From contig NZ_JABAIJ010000001.1 of the NCBI RefSeq assembly GCF_012641435.1, forward strand, positions 682,001-746,000: a DNA stretch of 64,000 bases, given 5' to 3'. The notes beneath the pieces were generated by a model. The model had not been told where the DNA came from. It did no database searches and was given only the letters and a program-made list of their open reading frames with translations. Source of the DNA: Rhizobium sp. P38BS-XIX (GTDB lineage Bacteria; Pseudomonadota; Alphaproteobacteria; Rhizobiales; Rhizobiaceae). Positions 19,674 to 26,510 of this stretch are shown piece after piece. Each line of letters starts with the position of its first letter. Positions within the stretch are counted from its first letter, which is position 1. Made by a program: the position numbers and the translations under genes.

Positions 19674-20078
19674 ATGGCTGGGAGTGCAAACTCGCGCACA
19701 GGCGCTATTGTGGGGTGGATACTGAGCGCAATTGTTTTTGTCGCGCTCGCGGCCGATGCCGCTGTCGATCTGTTCGCCCCGTCGCTGGTTGGCGCGGAGA
19801 TGAATGCGACAGGATTTCCGCCCGGTCTGACAACGCTTTTGGGCCTGATCATTCTCGTTTGCGCGGTTCTTTATGCAATTCCGCAGACCGCCGTCCTGGG
19901 AGCGATCCTCGCGACAGGCTTTCTGGGCGGTGCCATCTGCACCCACTTTCGTCTCGGAGAAGTGGGGTCTCCGCCACAACTTATCAGTTTGCTTTTGGGC
20001 GTACTGGCGTGGGGCGGCCTCTATCTTCGAGATAGCCGGATTCGCGACCTGCTTCCCATCATGAAATCAACCGGCTGA
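19674..20078 (+). CDS. DoxX-like membrane protein
   Basis: 134 residues with four hydrophobic segments. The order GWILSAIVFVALAADAAVDL, TTLLGLIILVCAVLYAIPQT, AVLGAILATGFLGGAICTH and LISLLLGVLAWGGLYLRD, ending in RIRDLLP, matches the DoxX-like family (DoxX_2), whose members are poorly characterised inner-membrane proteins, some linked to thiol or oxidative stress. TGAGGGA lies before ATG 19674. A monocistronic gene in a run of small plus-strand genes. Confidence 0.78.
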   Translation: MAGSANSRTGAIVGWILSAIVFVALAADAAVDLFAPSLVGAEMNATGFPPGLTTLLGLIILVCAVLYAIPQTAVLGAILATGFLGGAICTHFRLGEVGSPPQLISLLLGVLAWGGLYLRDSRIRDLLPIMKSTG

Positions 20079-20112
20079 AACGATCGGATTGGGGGAAGGG
20101 GTGCTTTTTTGT

Positions 20113-20136
20113 ACTGCAACAACAGTATGTTGCAGT
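20113..20136. repeat. 8-8-8 inverted repeat downstream of the DoxX-like gene
   Basis: ACTGCAAC and GTTGCAGT are perfect inverted copies with an 8-base spacer. There is no T-run on either exit, so it is not an intrinsic terminator; an operator or an RNA hairpin is possible. Confidence 0.4.
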
Positions 20137-20305
20137 TGCTCTGAATCGCCGGACATCCTGGAAAATACAGTCCAGTCAGAGAGCTGTGTCACTATGATGC
20201 AGGCCGGCTTTCGCGAGGTCTCATTGGTGATTTTCGCACAAATCCGTATGGCATTTCCAAGAAATTTGGTTCAAGGTATGGTTGCTCTCGTGAATGTGAG
20301 AAAAT

Positions 20306-20341
20306 GTTCATGTGGCGTTAATCTGAACCGGCGCATGAACG
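20306..20341 (+). promoter_or_regulatory. Cluster of GTTCA/TGAAC half-sites before the small secreted peptide gene
   Basis: Within 36 bp there are GTTCA (20306), GTTAA (20317), TGAAC (20324) and TGAAC (20336); the two TGAAC copies are 12 bp apart. The block sits 50-85 bp before ATG 20391. It looks like a regulator site, but I cannot name the factor. The rest of 20079-20390 holds no convincing gene. Confidence 0.35.
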
Positions 20342-20390
20342 TAAATGCGCGATCCGCGCAGCATAGTCCCCCAATGCTTAGAGGTTCGAC

Positions 20391-20564
20391 ATGAAAAACC
20401 TGTTTCTTGCTTCTGCACTCGCACTGGCATCGGTTGTTGCCGTCAGCGCCCCGTCCGAGGCTGCTCCGATGCATCATCGTCACCATCATCATTGCTACAT
20501 GAAGAAGGTGAAGCACAGAGTTCACGGCCACTGGGTGGTCCGTAAGGTACGTGTTTGCCGTTAA
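20391..20564 (+). CDS. Tiny His-rich secreted peptide
   Basis: 57 residues. A clear Sec signal peptide (MKNLFLASALALASVVAVSA) is followed by a mature peptide of about 33 residues beginning PSEAAPMHHRHHHHCYMKK, very rich in His, Lys and Arg with two cysteines. AGAGG lies 6 bases before ATG 20391 and a strong terminator follows the stop, so it is a complete one-gene unit. The His cluster suggests binding of a metal such as Ni, Cu or Zn in the periplasm (inference). Short secreted His/Lys peptides like this are common but uncharacterised in rhizobia. Confidence 0.72.
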   Translation: MKNLFLASALALASVVAVSAPSEAAPMHHRHHHHCYMKKVKHRVHGHWVVRKVRVCR

Positions 20565-20606
20565 TCGGTAGAAGCTTCTAACGAAAGCAATTCCCTTTAA
20601 AGCAAG

Positions 20607-20641
20607 ACGGCCGCTGCCGGGTTTCCGGTAGCGGCCGTTTT
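20607..20641 (+). terminator. Intrinsic terminator after the His-rich peptide gene
   Basis: A 14-base arm ACGGCCGCTGCCGG pairs with CCGGTAGCGGCCGT (one G-T pair) across GTTT and runs into TTTTC. Confidence 0.92.
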
Positions 20642-20704
20642 CATTCGTACGCATTTTCGCTTGGCGGGCGATTGCCCGCCGTTAGCTAGGCGCGCTTGTA
20701 AAAA

Positions 20705-21022
20705 TCAGGGACGAATCTCGAATATCACGCCACCATGGTGACGGTGGCGATAGCGGCGATCATCCCAGCGGCGATCGTAATAACGTCGGCGGTCCCACCC
20801 GCGATCACGATCTCGCCAATGGCGGCGGTCACGATCTCTCCAATCGGCGCGGCGATCGGAATCAGGGTGCCAGCGGGTGCCGTGATCCTGAACGAAAATA
20901 ACATTTGCCGAAGTGTTCTGCGGCGAGCTGGTGGACGAGGCCGCCATTGCCGGCAGCGTGGCCGGGAAGAGCGAACCGATCGTAAGAGCCGCTGTCAAAG
21001 CAATTGAAGCAATAGGTTTCAA
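20705..21022 (-). CDS. Secreted Arg/Asp/Trp-rich low-complexity protein
   Basis: 105 residues. The signal peptide (MKPIASIALTAALTIGSLFP) ends near AMAAS; the mature half is built from RDRDRR, HWRDRDRGW, DRRRYYDRRW and YRHRHHGG. Such RDRD-type tails are frequent in rhizobial stress-induced periplasmic proteins of unknown function. The start is TTG 21022, preceded by AAAGGAG with 8 bases between. An EcfG-type promoter lies 41-65 bp upstream, so the gene probably belongs to the general stress response. Confidence 0.75.
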   Translation of the reverse strand: MKPIASIALTAALTIGSLFPATLPAMAASSTSSPQNTSANVIFVQDHGTRWHPDSDRRADWRDRDRRHWRDRDRGWDRRRYYDRRWDDRRYRHRHHGGVIFEIRP

Positions 21023-21062
21023 GGCGAGAACTCCTTTATTCAGTCACGTCCCTTTGCCGGAT

Positions 21063-21087
21063 AACGCAGCGGCCGTGACAAGGTTCC
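21063..21087 (-). promoter_or_regulatory. EcfG (general stress sigma factor) promoter
   Basis: On the minus strand GGAAC (21083-21087), a 16-base spacer and CGTT (21063-21066) match the alphaproteobacterial EcfG/RpoE2 consensus GGAAC-N16/17-CGTT. It points at the Arg-rich secreted protein, whose TTG is 41 bp downstream. Confidence 0.7.
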
Positions 21088-21165
21088 CCCTTCTGGTTGA
21101 TCGGGAGACGCAAGGACACGCGCAGACTGAAAGGAGCGGCTTCGATTTCAGGAGTCGATGGGCAA

Positions 21166-21200
21166 GAAAAAAGGGGCCGGCAGGGAAAGCCGGACCCCTT
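21166..21200 (-). terminator. Intrinsic terminator of the porin gene
   Basis: On the minus strand GGGG-T-CCGGC pairs with GCCGGCCCC (one bulged T) across TTTCCCT and is followed by six T, 33 bp after the porin stop. Confidence 0.88.
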
Positions 21201-21232
21201 CCTTCTCTGATCGGAGGTCAATTCTGATCAGT

Positions 21233-22333
21233 TTAGAAGTTACGTTCGAAACGCAGGATACCAGAGACGGTGTCGTCCTTGGCGTAGTCGTAGTGAACGT
21301 AGGTCAGTTCCGGCTCGACGAGCAGGTTCTTGACCGGGTTGAACTTCAGGTTCGTCGTAGCTTCGAAGATCTTCGATTCGCTATAGGCGAGCTGGAGGTT
21401 CCACTTCAGCTTGTCGTTAACCGGAACGCCAACGCCACCCCAAACAGCCCAGTCACCCCAGCCGCACTTGGATACGTTGACGGTGCCGTTCGGCGCCGTG
21501 CAAGCAGAGATATCCTGGTTGGTGCCGGCGTACTTGTTGAGCTTGTCGCCGTCGGTGTTCCAGCCGCCCATCAAGAAGGCCGAGAATGCGCCGAAGTCAG
21601 CGTCAACACGAGCCTTGATAGCGCCTTCTTCGACGATCGAGTCGTAACCGCCAACGACCTTGAAGCCCCATGCGCCGGACTTGAAGCCAGCACCGGCAAC
21701 AACGTCAGGAGCGTAGTGGTTGTCCTTGTCGTCCGTCCAGAAGCTCGAGCCGTAGGAGGCCGTGCCGTTGGAGTTGGAGTCTTCGAGCGAGATCACAGCC
21801 GAGAAACCGTTGCCTGCGTCGTATTCATAGGTCAACTGGTTGAGTTCGTACGGACCGTCATAGATCACGTCGTCGTTGATGACGTCGCCGGCGTAGCCGA
21901 TGTACAGGTTGTACTGCGAGTCTTTCTTACCGACCGTGAAGCCGCCGAGGCTGATGTAGGACCACAGCAGGTTGGTGCTGGTGGAGCCGCCGTCGTTCCA
22001 GTCCCAACGAACGATGGTTTCAGTCTTCAACGGACCGTATTCGGTGTCGGTTGCCGTGTCGACGTTCAACTCAGCACGGGTGTGCCAGAGCGTGCCCTGA
22101 TGGCTGTCGCGGTTGTAAGCGTTGTACCACTCACCTTCCGTACGAACCTTGCCGCCGATCTTGAGGCAGGTTTCCGTACCCGGGATGAAGAAGTAGCCTG
22201 CACCGTATGCGTCGCAGATGCGAACGTATTCCAGCGGCTCGGGCTCAGCGGCAACGATCGCGTCGGCCGCGTGAGCACCGGAAACTGCTGCAAGCGCAGC
22301 AGCGGAGCCGAGAAGAAGGCTCTTGATGTTCAT
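21233..22333 (-). CDS. ropA: Outer-membrane porin (RopA / alphaproteobacterial porin family)
   Basis: 366 residues. Signal peptide MNIKSLLLGSAAALAAVSGA, cleaved after AHA, then the family hallmark YVRICDAYGAGYFFIPGTET, with Cys pair and CLKIGGKVR, and a 16-strand-type barrel ending in Phe (RFERNF). It forms a general diffusion channel. GGAG sits 5 bases before ATG 22333. A strong terminator and a long AT-rich upstream region fit a highly expressed gene. Rhizobia carry several porin paralogues, so the exact name is a family assignment. Confidence 0.9.
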   Translation of the reverse strand: MNIKSLLLGSAAALAAVSGAHAADAIVAAEPEPLEYVRICDAYGAGYFFIPGTETCLKIGGKVRTEGEWYNAYNRDSHQGTLWHTRAELNVDTATDTEYGPLKTETIVRWDWNDGGSTSTNLLWSYISLGGFTVGKKDSQYNLYIGYAGDVINDDVIYDGPYELNQLTYEYDAGNGFSAVISLEDSNSNGTASYGSSFWTDDKDNHYAPDVVAGAGFKSGAWGFKVVGGYDSIVEEGAIKARVDADFGAFSAFLMGGWNTDGDKLNKYAGTNQDISACTAPNGTVNVSKCGWGDWAVWGGVGVPVNDKLKWNLQLAYSESKIFEATTNLKFNPVKNLLVEPELTYVHYDYAKDDTVSGILRFERNF

Positions 22334-22831
22334 AATAACTCCAATCTTTCCTGATTGGGCATGAGATAACCCGTCAAAAAGGCGACGCGCCCAACCCCAT
22401 CCCGTTCATGTTCCCTATTCAGTAGCTGCGAAGTGATAAGCTTCACGAACTATTTCCTGAACCCGCTTCAGTGATTTGGCAAGATACTAAGAGAGGCGAA
22501 CTATGTGTGCGCTATTCGAAAAAAATCTTTGTTGCAAAAATGACGCAAATTGGTCGGCCGAGCAGATTGTGTGGCGGTTTTGCGGTTCAAACAGGGCTTT
22601 CGAGGCGGGATATTCTCGTGCAGGGACGCATGAGATTATAAGCCGGGTCATCTTCTGCGAAGGTCGACGCGCTCTCTCGGCGCGATAATGCGTTGCCGCT
22701 TCGACGGACTTCCGGGGCTCGACCTTGTATCGGGCGAGATCTTCATGTGATCCAACCAAAAAAGAGCCCTGGGGATTAGTATTTACGGAACGGGATTCCC
22801 TGTATTCCTGATGCGAGAAGGGGACTTCAGT
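22334..22831. other. Intergenic region upstream of the porin
   Basis: About 500 bp. It must hold the porin promoter and long 5' leader on the minus strand. A 61-codon plus-strand frame at 22503-22688 has a fair ribosome site (GAGAGG) but an atypical composition, so I do not call it. No repeat or RNA recognised. Confidence 0.5.
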
Positions 22832-22960
22832 TTGCAAAAGAAGATTTTGCAGTCGCAAGACATCAAATTGATGCATCACATGATGATGCTTGTCGGCGTG
22901 ATTATGGTGGTCATGACGCTTGTGGGCGCAATTATACTGACCGCCATCGCAACGGGGTGA
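22832..22960 (+). CDS. Possible 42-residue single-helix membrane peptide
   Basis: The TTG at 22832 follows AAGGGGA with 8 bases between. The product starts QKKILQSQDIKLMHHMMM and has one strongly hydrophobic helix (LVGVIMVVMTLVGAIILTAI) before TGA 22960. A Met/His cluster precedes the helix. An in-frame ATG at 22811 would add seven residues but lacks a ribosome site. No family recognised; the coherent topology and ribosome site favour a real small protein over chance. Confidence 0.45.
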   Translation: MQKKILQSQDIKLMHHMMMLVGVIMVVMTLVGAIILTAIATG

Positions 22961-22987
22961 GCGCGTCTTTGTCGTCCCGTCAATGTT

Positions 22988-23130
22988 GCGTCCGACGACA
23001 CTACTGGGGGCGTAGTCTCGTCGAACGCGGCACTGCCCGGCCCAGGGGTGGCATCCAGACCGGTGGCAGGACGCTAGCACCCACCTTGGGTTCGTATAAC
23101 CTACCTGAATGGGCTGGCACGCAGTCCCTT
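22988..23130 (+). ncRNA. Candidate structured RNA (unassigned)
   Basis: The first 41 bases fold into a near-perfect hairpin: GCGT/ACGC, CGACGA/TCGTCG and ACTAC/GTAGT stacked with two single mismatches around loop TGGGGGC. A second rod follows: GCCC (23034-23037) with GGGC (23111-23114), and CCCAGGGGTGG (23041-23051) with CCACCTTGGG (23081-23090). GTCCC-TTTTT-GGGAC closes the region. No reading frame explains it. The rod with a large 3'-side bulge recalls 6S RNA, but I cannot confirm that, and the strand is uncertain. Confidence 0.35.
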
Positions 23131-23212
23131 TTTGGGACCGCTTTCGGCTGGGCGGTTCAACCGCTATTGCGATGCTGATTCGCCAAGTCGCGATTCGGCC
23201 GGTAACAGGCAA

Positions 23213-23662
23213 CTACGCCGTCTGTCTGTCCCACCGCAGGTGAAGGATCGGATAAGGCCGATCTTGATCATCCAAGGCCGAGCGGCCGGTCAACTTGAAG
23301 CCGAAGCGCTCGTAGAAACCTGCCGCTTCGGCATTCTGTTCGTTCACATCCACCGTCACGGTGTCTTTTCCATTCCGGAAGTGCTCGAGCAGACGACGGC
23401 CCAAGCCCATCCCTCGGCTGTCTGCATGGACGAACAGTGCATCGATATGATCGCCGGTCGTTCCGAGAAAGGCATGTGATGTGTCGGCATCATCAACGGC
23501 TACGACAAATTCCGCAGTCGGCAGATAGTCATTGGCCACCATCTTGCTGATCGCCTCAAGGTCAGCAGCCTCGAGGAAATGGTGTGTGGCTTCGACGGCG
23601 GTGCGCCATACCTCGTAGTTGCGCGTGATATCGCTCGCTTTAGCGTGCCGCAGATGAAACAT
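23213..23662 (-). CDS. GNAT-family acetyltransferase (YjaB-like)
   Basis: 149 residues. Complete GNAT fold: FHLRHAKASD start, HIDALFVHADSRGMGLGRRL (acetyl-CoA pyrophosphate loop GMGLGR) and NAEAAGFYERFGF closing motif. The spacing and the WRTAVEATHHFL segment resemble E. coli YjaB. Substrate unknown. I use ATG 23662, preceded by GAGAGG at 5 bases; an in-frame start at 23689 is less well placed. Confidence 0.82.
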   Translation of the reverse strand: MFHLRHAKASDITRNYEVWRTAVEATHHFLEAADLEAISKMVANDYLPTAEFVVAVDDADTSHAFLGTTGDHIDALFVHADSRGMGLGRRLLEHFRNGKDTVTVDVNEQNAEAAGFYERFGFKLTGRSALDDQDRPYPILHLRWDRQTA

Positions 23663-23820
23663 GAATGCCTCTCGATTGCCTTTTATCATTGTTGGGCAAT
23701 CGTTTAGTTCTTCCTTGTCGGCCCGTAAAGCTTGCGCGACAAGAGAAGCGGCAATCTATGGTTTTCGAATGAGGCGCGCCACTAGCGAGCACCGGAAATG
23801 CTGCAACGGGACCCCAAGGT

Positions 23821-24060
23821 CTAGGCGGCGTTTAGATCGGCGATCTCGCCATGTTTCGCCAACAGGCGAGGGGACGTCATATCGCCGGTCTCATCGTCAA
23901 CCAGCACCGCATAGGCCGCGACACCGACAAAGCGATCCGACATGGCAAACGCAATCTTCTCGGCGCTGACAGCGTTCGACGCCTGCCGCATCTCGCCGGG
24001 AACAAGGTTTCCTCGGTTCTTCTTGTAAGGCAGGATAATGAATTTTTCTGCGGTAGCCAT
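23821..24060 (-). CDS. Hypothetical 79-residue protein
   Basis: No family recognised. The sequence MATAEKFIILPYKKNRGNLV is soluble-looking and continues with mixed charge (SAEKIAFAMSDRFVGVAAYA); no signal or membrane helix. AGGGGAG lies directly upstream of ATG 24060, which makes translation credible. A stand-alone gene between a GNAT gene and tRNA-Cys. Confidence 0.65.
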   Translation of the reverse strand: MATAEKFIILPYKKNRGNLVPGEMRQASNAVSAEKIAFAMSDRFVGVAAYAVLVDDETGDMTSPRLLAKHGEIADLNAA

Positions 24061-24373
24061 GGAATCTCCCCTGATCTGTTCGCATTATGTTCACGGATAA
24101 GGGGGAGTCAAGCAACCGAGCCGATGTGACGGTTATTTCGCCGGTCGGACGAACGCGCCGACCCGGCTGCTTTCCGGCCGCATTTAAAGGCAATTATGTG
24201 CATTCTTCTATGAATGCTCGCTCGTCGCGTTGAGGAGAGTAAGTTCACTGGCGAGCGATATGTCGTCGGATTGTGGTTTAAGACGAAAAATGAGCGATAT
24301 TCCGGATGAACCTCTTGCGCCGATTCAAGATTCGTTCTAAACGCCCGCCATCACTCGCCTTTAACTATCGGAT
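24061..24373. other. Intergenic region before tRNA-Cys
   Basis: 313 bp with no reading frame, hairpin or repeat that I can support; it should contain the promoters of the hypothetical gene (minus) and tRNA-Cys (plus). Confidence 0.5.
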
Positions 24374-24447
24374 GGCCTCGTGGCGGAGTGGTTACGCAGA
24401 GGACTGCAAATCCTTGCACCCCGGTTCGATTCCGGGCGAGGCCTCCA
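24374..24447 (+). tRNA. tRNA-Cys (anticodon GCA)
   Basis: 74 nt with encoded CCA. The acceptor stem GGCCTCG/CGAGGCC is perfect; the anticodon loop CTGCAAA has GCA at 24406-24408; the T-arm CCCGGTTCGATTCCGGG is canonical. No duplicated 3' end (att-like) copy was seen in the window. Confidence 0.97.
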
Positions 24448-24673
24448 TCCATTCTCTATTGAAATCAACAGCATAGTATTGGCCTGATCCAATTCGATTG
24501 GTGCGTTCCATGTTGTCCGAAATACCGCTCGTTTCGAGCTATCTTGCATTTCATATGGTAGAAAAATCGCCGCCAGGGCGTGATATTTAGGCCCTGATTT
24601 CGACGGCATGCATCCACATCTGCGATCCTCTGGCGCGCAGATGAGCCTTTGACGGCAACGGAATGAAATCCGC

Positions 24674-25099
24674 CTATTCTTCCAGGCAGGGAAAGGCGAA
24701 TTTGAACGAGCGCGCGATCAATGAGCTTGCTGGCCGCTCAAGCTGCCAGGAATGCTCTGCCAGCCATCGGCATGTCACCGTGGTTGCCTTTGTGTTGCTG
24801 AGATCGGGAGGCAGGCAGAAGGCGCCGACAAATTGCTGAAGATAGTGCTCGTATCGTGACGAGTTCTTCGGCGTTTGTTTCGTTGCGCGGATCGTCAGGC
24901 TTTTCGTGCGTTGGGCTTCGTCGAGAATTCCCTGCACATAGACCGATGCAAGCGTTCGATCTTCTTCACACCATTCATCCAGCTGTTTGCCGGTGACGAC
25001 ATGTCCGATGATCGGTGCTGTCGCTTGTGGTGCTTCATCGCTCAAGGCGACCTGGGGTATTAACAGGAAAGACGCTGCGACAGCGAGCGAAAGCCTCAT
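24674..25099 (-). CDS. Secreted Rap1a/Tai-like domain protein
   Basis: 141 residues. Signal peptide MRLSLAVAASFLLIPQVALS, then GKQLDEWCEED, a YVQGILD helix, FCLPPDLS, and a C-terminal segment ending FAFPC. This pattern (GxxLxxxC, GYVxGxxD, FCxP, AFPC) is that of the Rap1a/Tai family, first described as immunity proteins of type VI effectors but widespread as periplasmic orphans. No effector or type VI gene is near, so immunity is not supported here. The four Cys probably form two disulfides. Confidence 0.68.
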   Translation of the reverse strand: MRLSLAVAASFLLIPQVALSDEAPQATAPIIGHVVTGKQLDEWCEEDRTLASVYVQGILDEAQRTKSLTIRATKQTPKNSSRYEHYLQQFVGAFCLPPDLSNTKATTVTCRWLAEHSWQLERPASSLIARSFKFAFPCLEE

Positions 25100-25616
25100 T
25101 CGACGACCTACATCATGGACGATAAACTTGCAGCCAGAAAAAGCACCAGCGGAAGCGAAGTTGCAACGAAAAGAACGAGAGAGACAGACATCCCCAGCCA
25201 CCTTCTATTCACTTTTATCTTACCCGAATGAATTCGGGTCGGAAGGTTGATCGGTGACCACACTCATGTGGCCCAATATCGACAAGCGTGGTCTCGGGAG
25301 GTTAACATTTTACTAACGGACGCTCCGCTTTGACGCACCTCGCATCAGCTCCTCGCCGCCGCAAGCGTTCGCGACGACTCGGGCCTTGTCTGCGAAGATA
25401 TCGGCGAATGCAGGAGGGGTCGACGGCGCTGGGCAGCGTTCACTGTACGAAGCGGCCGCTGTCCCCAGTTTTGCATCCGGATTGTTGTTCCTCGGCGACG
25501 CAAGGCCATGAATCTCCACGCGCGGCGCCGCGACGCCTTGAAAGCGTAACGACAGGCGATTAAGACACGCTTAGAACTTGAAGCAAAGCCGGCCCGTAAA
25601 GGCGCATGAGGATATG
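25100..25616. other. Gene-free stretch before the methyltransferase
   Basis: 517 bp. Frames on both strands lack ribosome sites and recognisable protein features. The only structure noted is a small hairpin CCACA-CTCA-TGTGG near 25257. The plus-strand promoter of the methyltransferase should lie at its right end. Confidence 0.45.
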
Positions 25617-26267
25617 ATGGATTTCGAAGCAGCACGCGTGAAGATGGTCGAGAACCAGATCCGTACGACGGATGTCACCTCCCATTCCGTGTTGAATGCA
25701 TTTTTCGCGGTCCCGCGCGAAAATTTCGTGCCGGAGAAGTCGAAGCTTCTGGCTTATATCGACTGCGACATCGAGGTTGCTCCCGGACGCTTTCTCATGG
25801 AGGCATCGCCGCTGGCAAAGTTGCTGCAGCTCGGTGCCATCACAAAGGACGACAAGGTGCTCGATGTCGGCTGTGGCACCGGGTATGTGTCCGCCGTCCT
25901 TTCTTTGGTCGCCGGCCAGGTTGTCGCCCTGGAATCCAACGATGAGCTCGCCGCCCAGGCAAAGACCAATCTCGCCGCGCTTGGCTATAACAACGTCACC
26001 GTTATCGGCGGCGATCTCGAGAAGGGGCATGCGAGCAACGCGCCCTACGACGTGATTTTCCTCAACGGCTCGATCGAGCAATTGCCGCAAGTCCTGCTGG
26101 ACCAGCTCGGTGAAGACGGCCGTCTGATCACGGTAATCGGTTATGGCCACGCTGCCCGCGCCACGGTCTTCATCCGCGAGCGTGGCGCCTTCTCCGAAAA
26201 CGTCTTCTTCAACGCCTCGATCAAGCCGCTTCCGGGCTTCGTGAAGTCCAAGGAATTTGTATTCTGA
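25617..26267 (+). CDS. PCMT-like SAM-dependent methyltransferase (divergent)
   Basis: 216 residues with the protein-isoaspartate methyltransferase layout: MVENQIRTTDV and VPRENFVPE at the N terminus and SAM motif I as VLDVGCGTGYVSA. The usual substrate-side Gly-Gln-(T/S)-(I/L)-S segment before motif I is replaced by PGRFLMEAS, and the post-motif segment reads IFLNGSIEQLP, so repair of isoaspartate is doubtful; a second, more typical Pcm is encoded at 47.95 kb. GAGGA lies 5 bases before the second of two adjacent ATG codons (25617). A strong terminator isolates it from popZ. Confidence 0.8.
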   Translation: MDFEAARVKMVENQIRTTDVTSHSVLNAFFAVPRENFVPEKSKLLAYIDCDIEVAPGRFLMEASPLAKLLQLGAITKDDKVLDVGCGTGYVSAVLSLVAGQVVALESNDELAAQAKTNLAALGYNNVTVIGGDLEKGHASNAPYDVIFLNGSIEQLPQVLLDQLGEDGRLITVIGYGHAARATVFIRERGAFSENVFFNASIKPLPGFVKSKEFVF

Positions 26268-26296
26268 TCCTTCGATGATCGACATGGCATTTATGA

Positions 26297-26323
26297 CAGG
26301 CGCTTTCGGGCGCCTGTTTTTTT
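26297..26323 (+). terminator. Intrinsic terminator of the PCMT-like gene
   Basis: CAGGCGC pairs with GCGCCTG across TTTCGG and is followed by seven T, 29 bp after the stop. Confidence 0.92.
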
Positions 26324-26510
26324 ATGCGCCTGCCTATGGCAGAATCACAGTTAGCAAAGCGATTCGTTTTGATCGTAACAAAACTGTGCATCACCGGGTT
26401 TAGTGCTTTTCAGGTGATTTTTTTCCCGAGGACAGTCATCTAGGGTGGCCCTGATTCGGGTGCCGCGTTGGCGAGTTTCCGGACATCGGAATGGGAAAAC
26501 GGGGATGAAT

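Noticed and set aside
22503..22688. 61-codon plus-strand frame upstream of the porin
   Set aside because: It has a fair ribosome site, but composition is unlike neighbouring genes, no signal or fold is visible and it lies in the porin promoter region.
18627..24447. Possible genomic island bounded by tRNA-Asn and tRNA-Cys
   Set aside because: No integrase, no duplicated tRNA 3' end and no transposase was found; the region is rich in small genes but shows no mobility signature.
24674..25099. Type VI immunity role for the Rap1a-like protein
   Set aside because: No effector, VgrG, Hcp or other type VI gene is nearby; the domain is common outside such systems.
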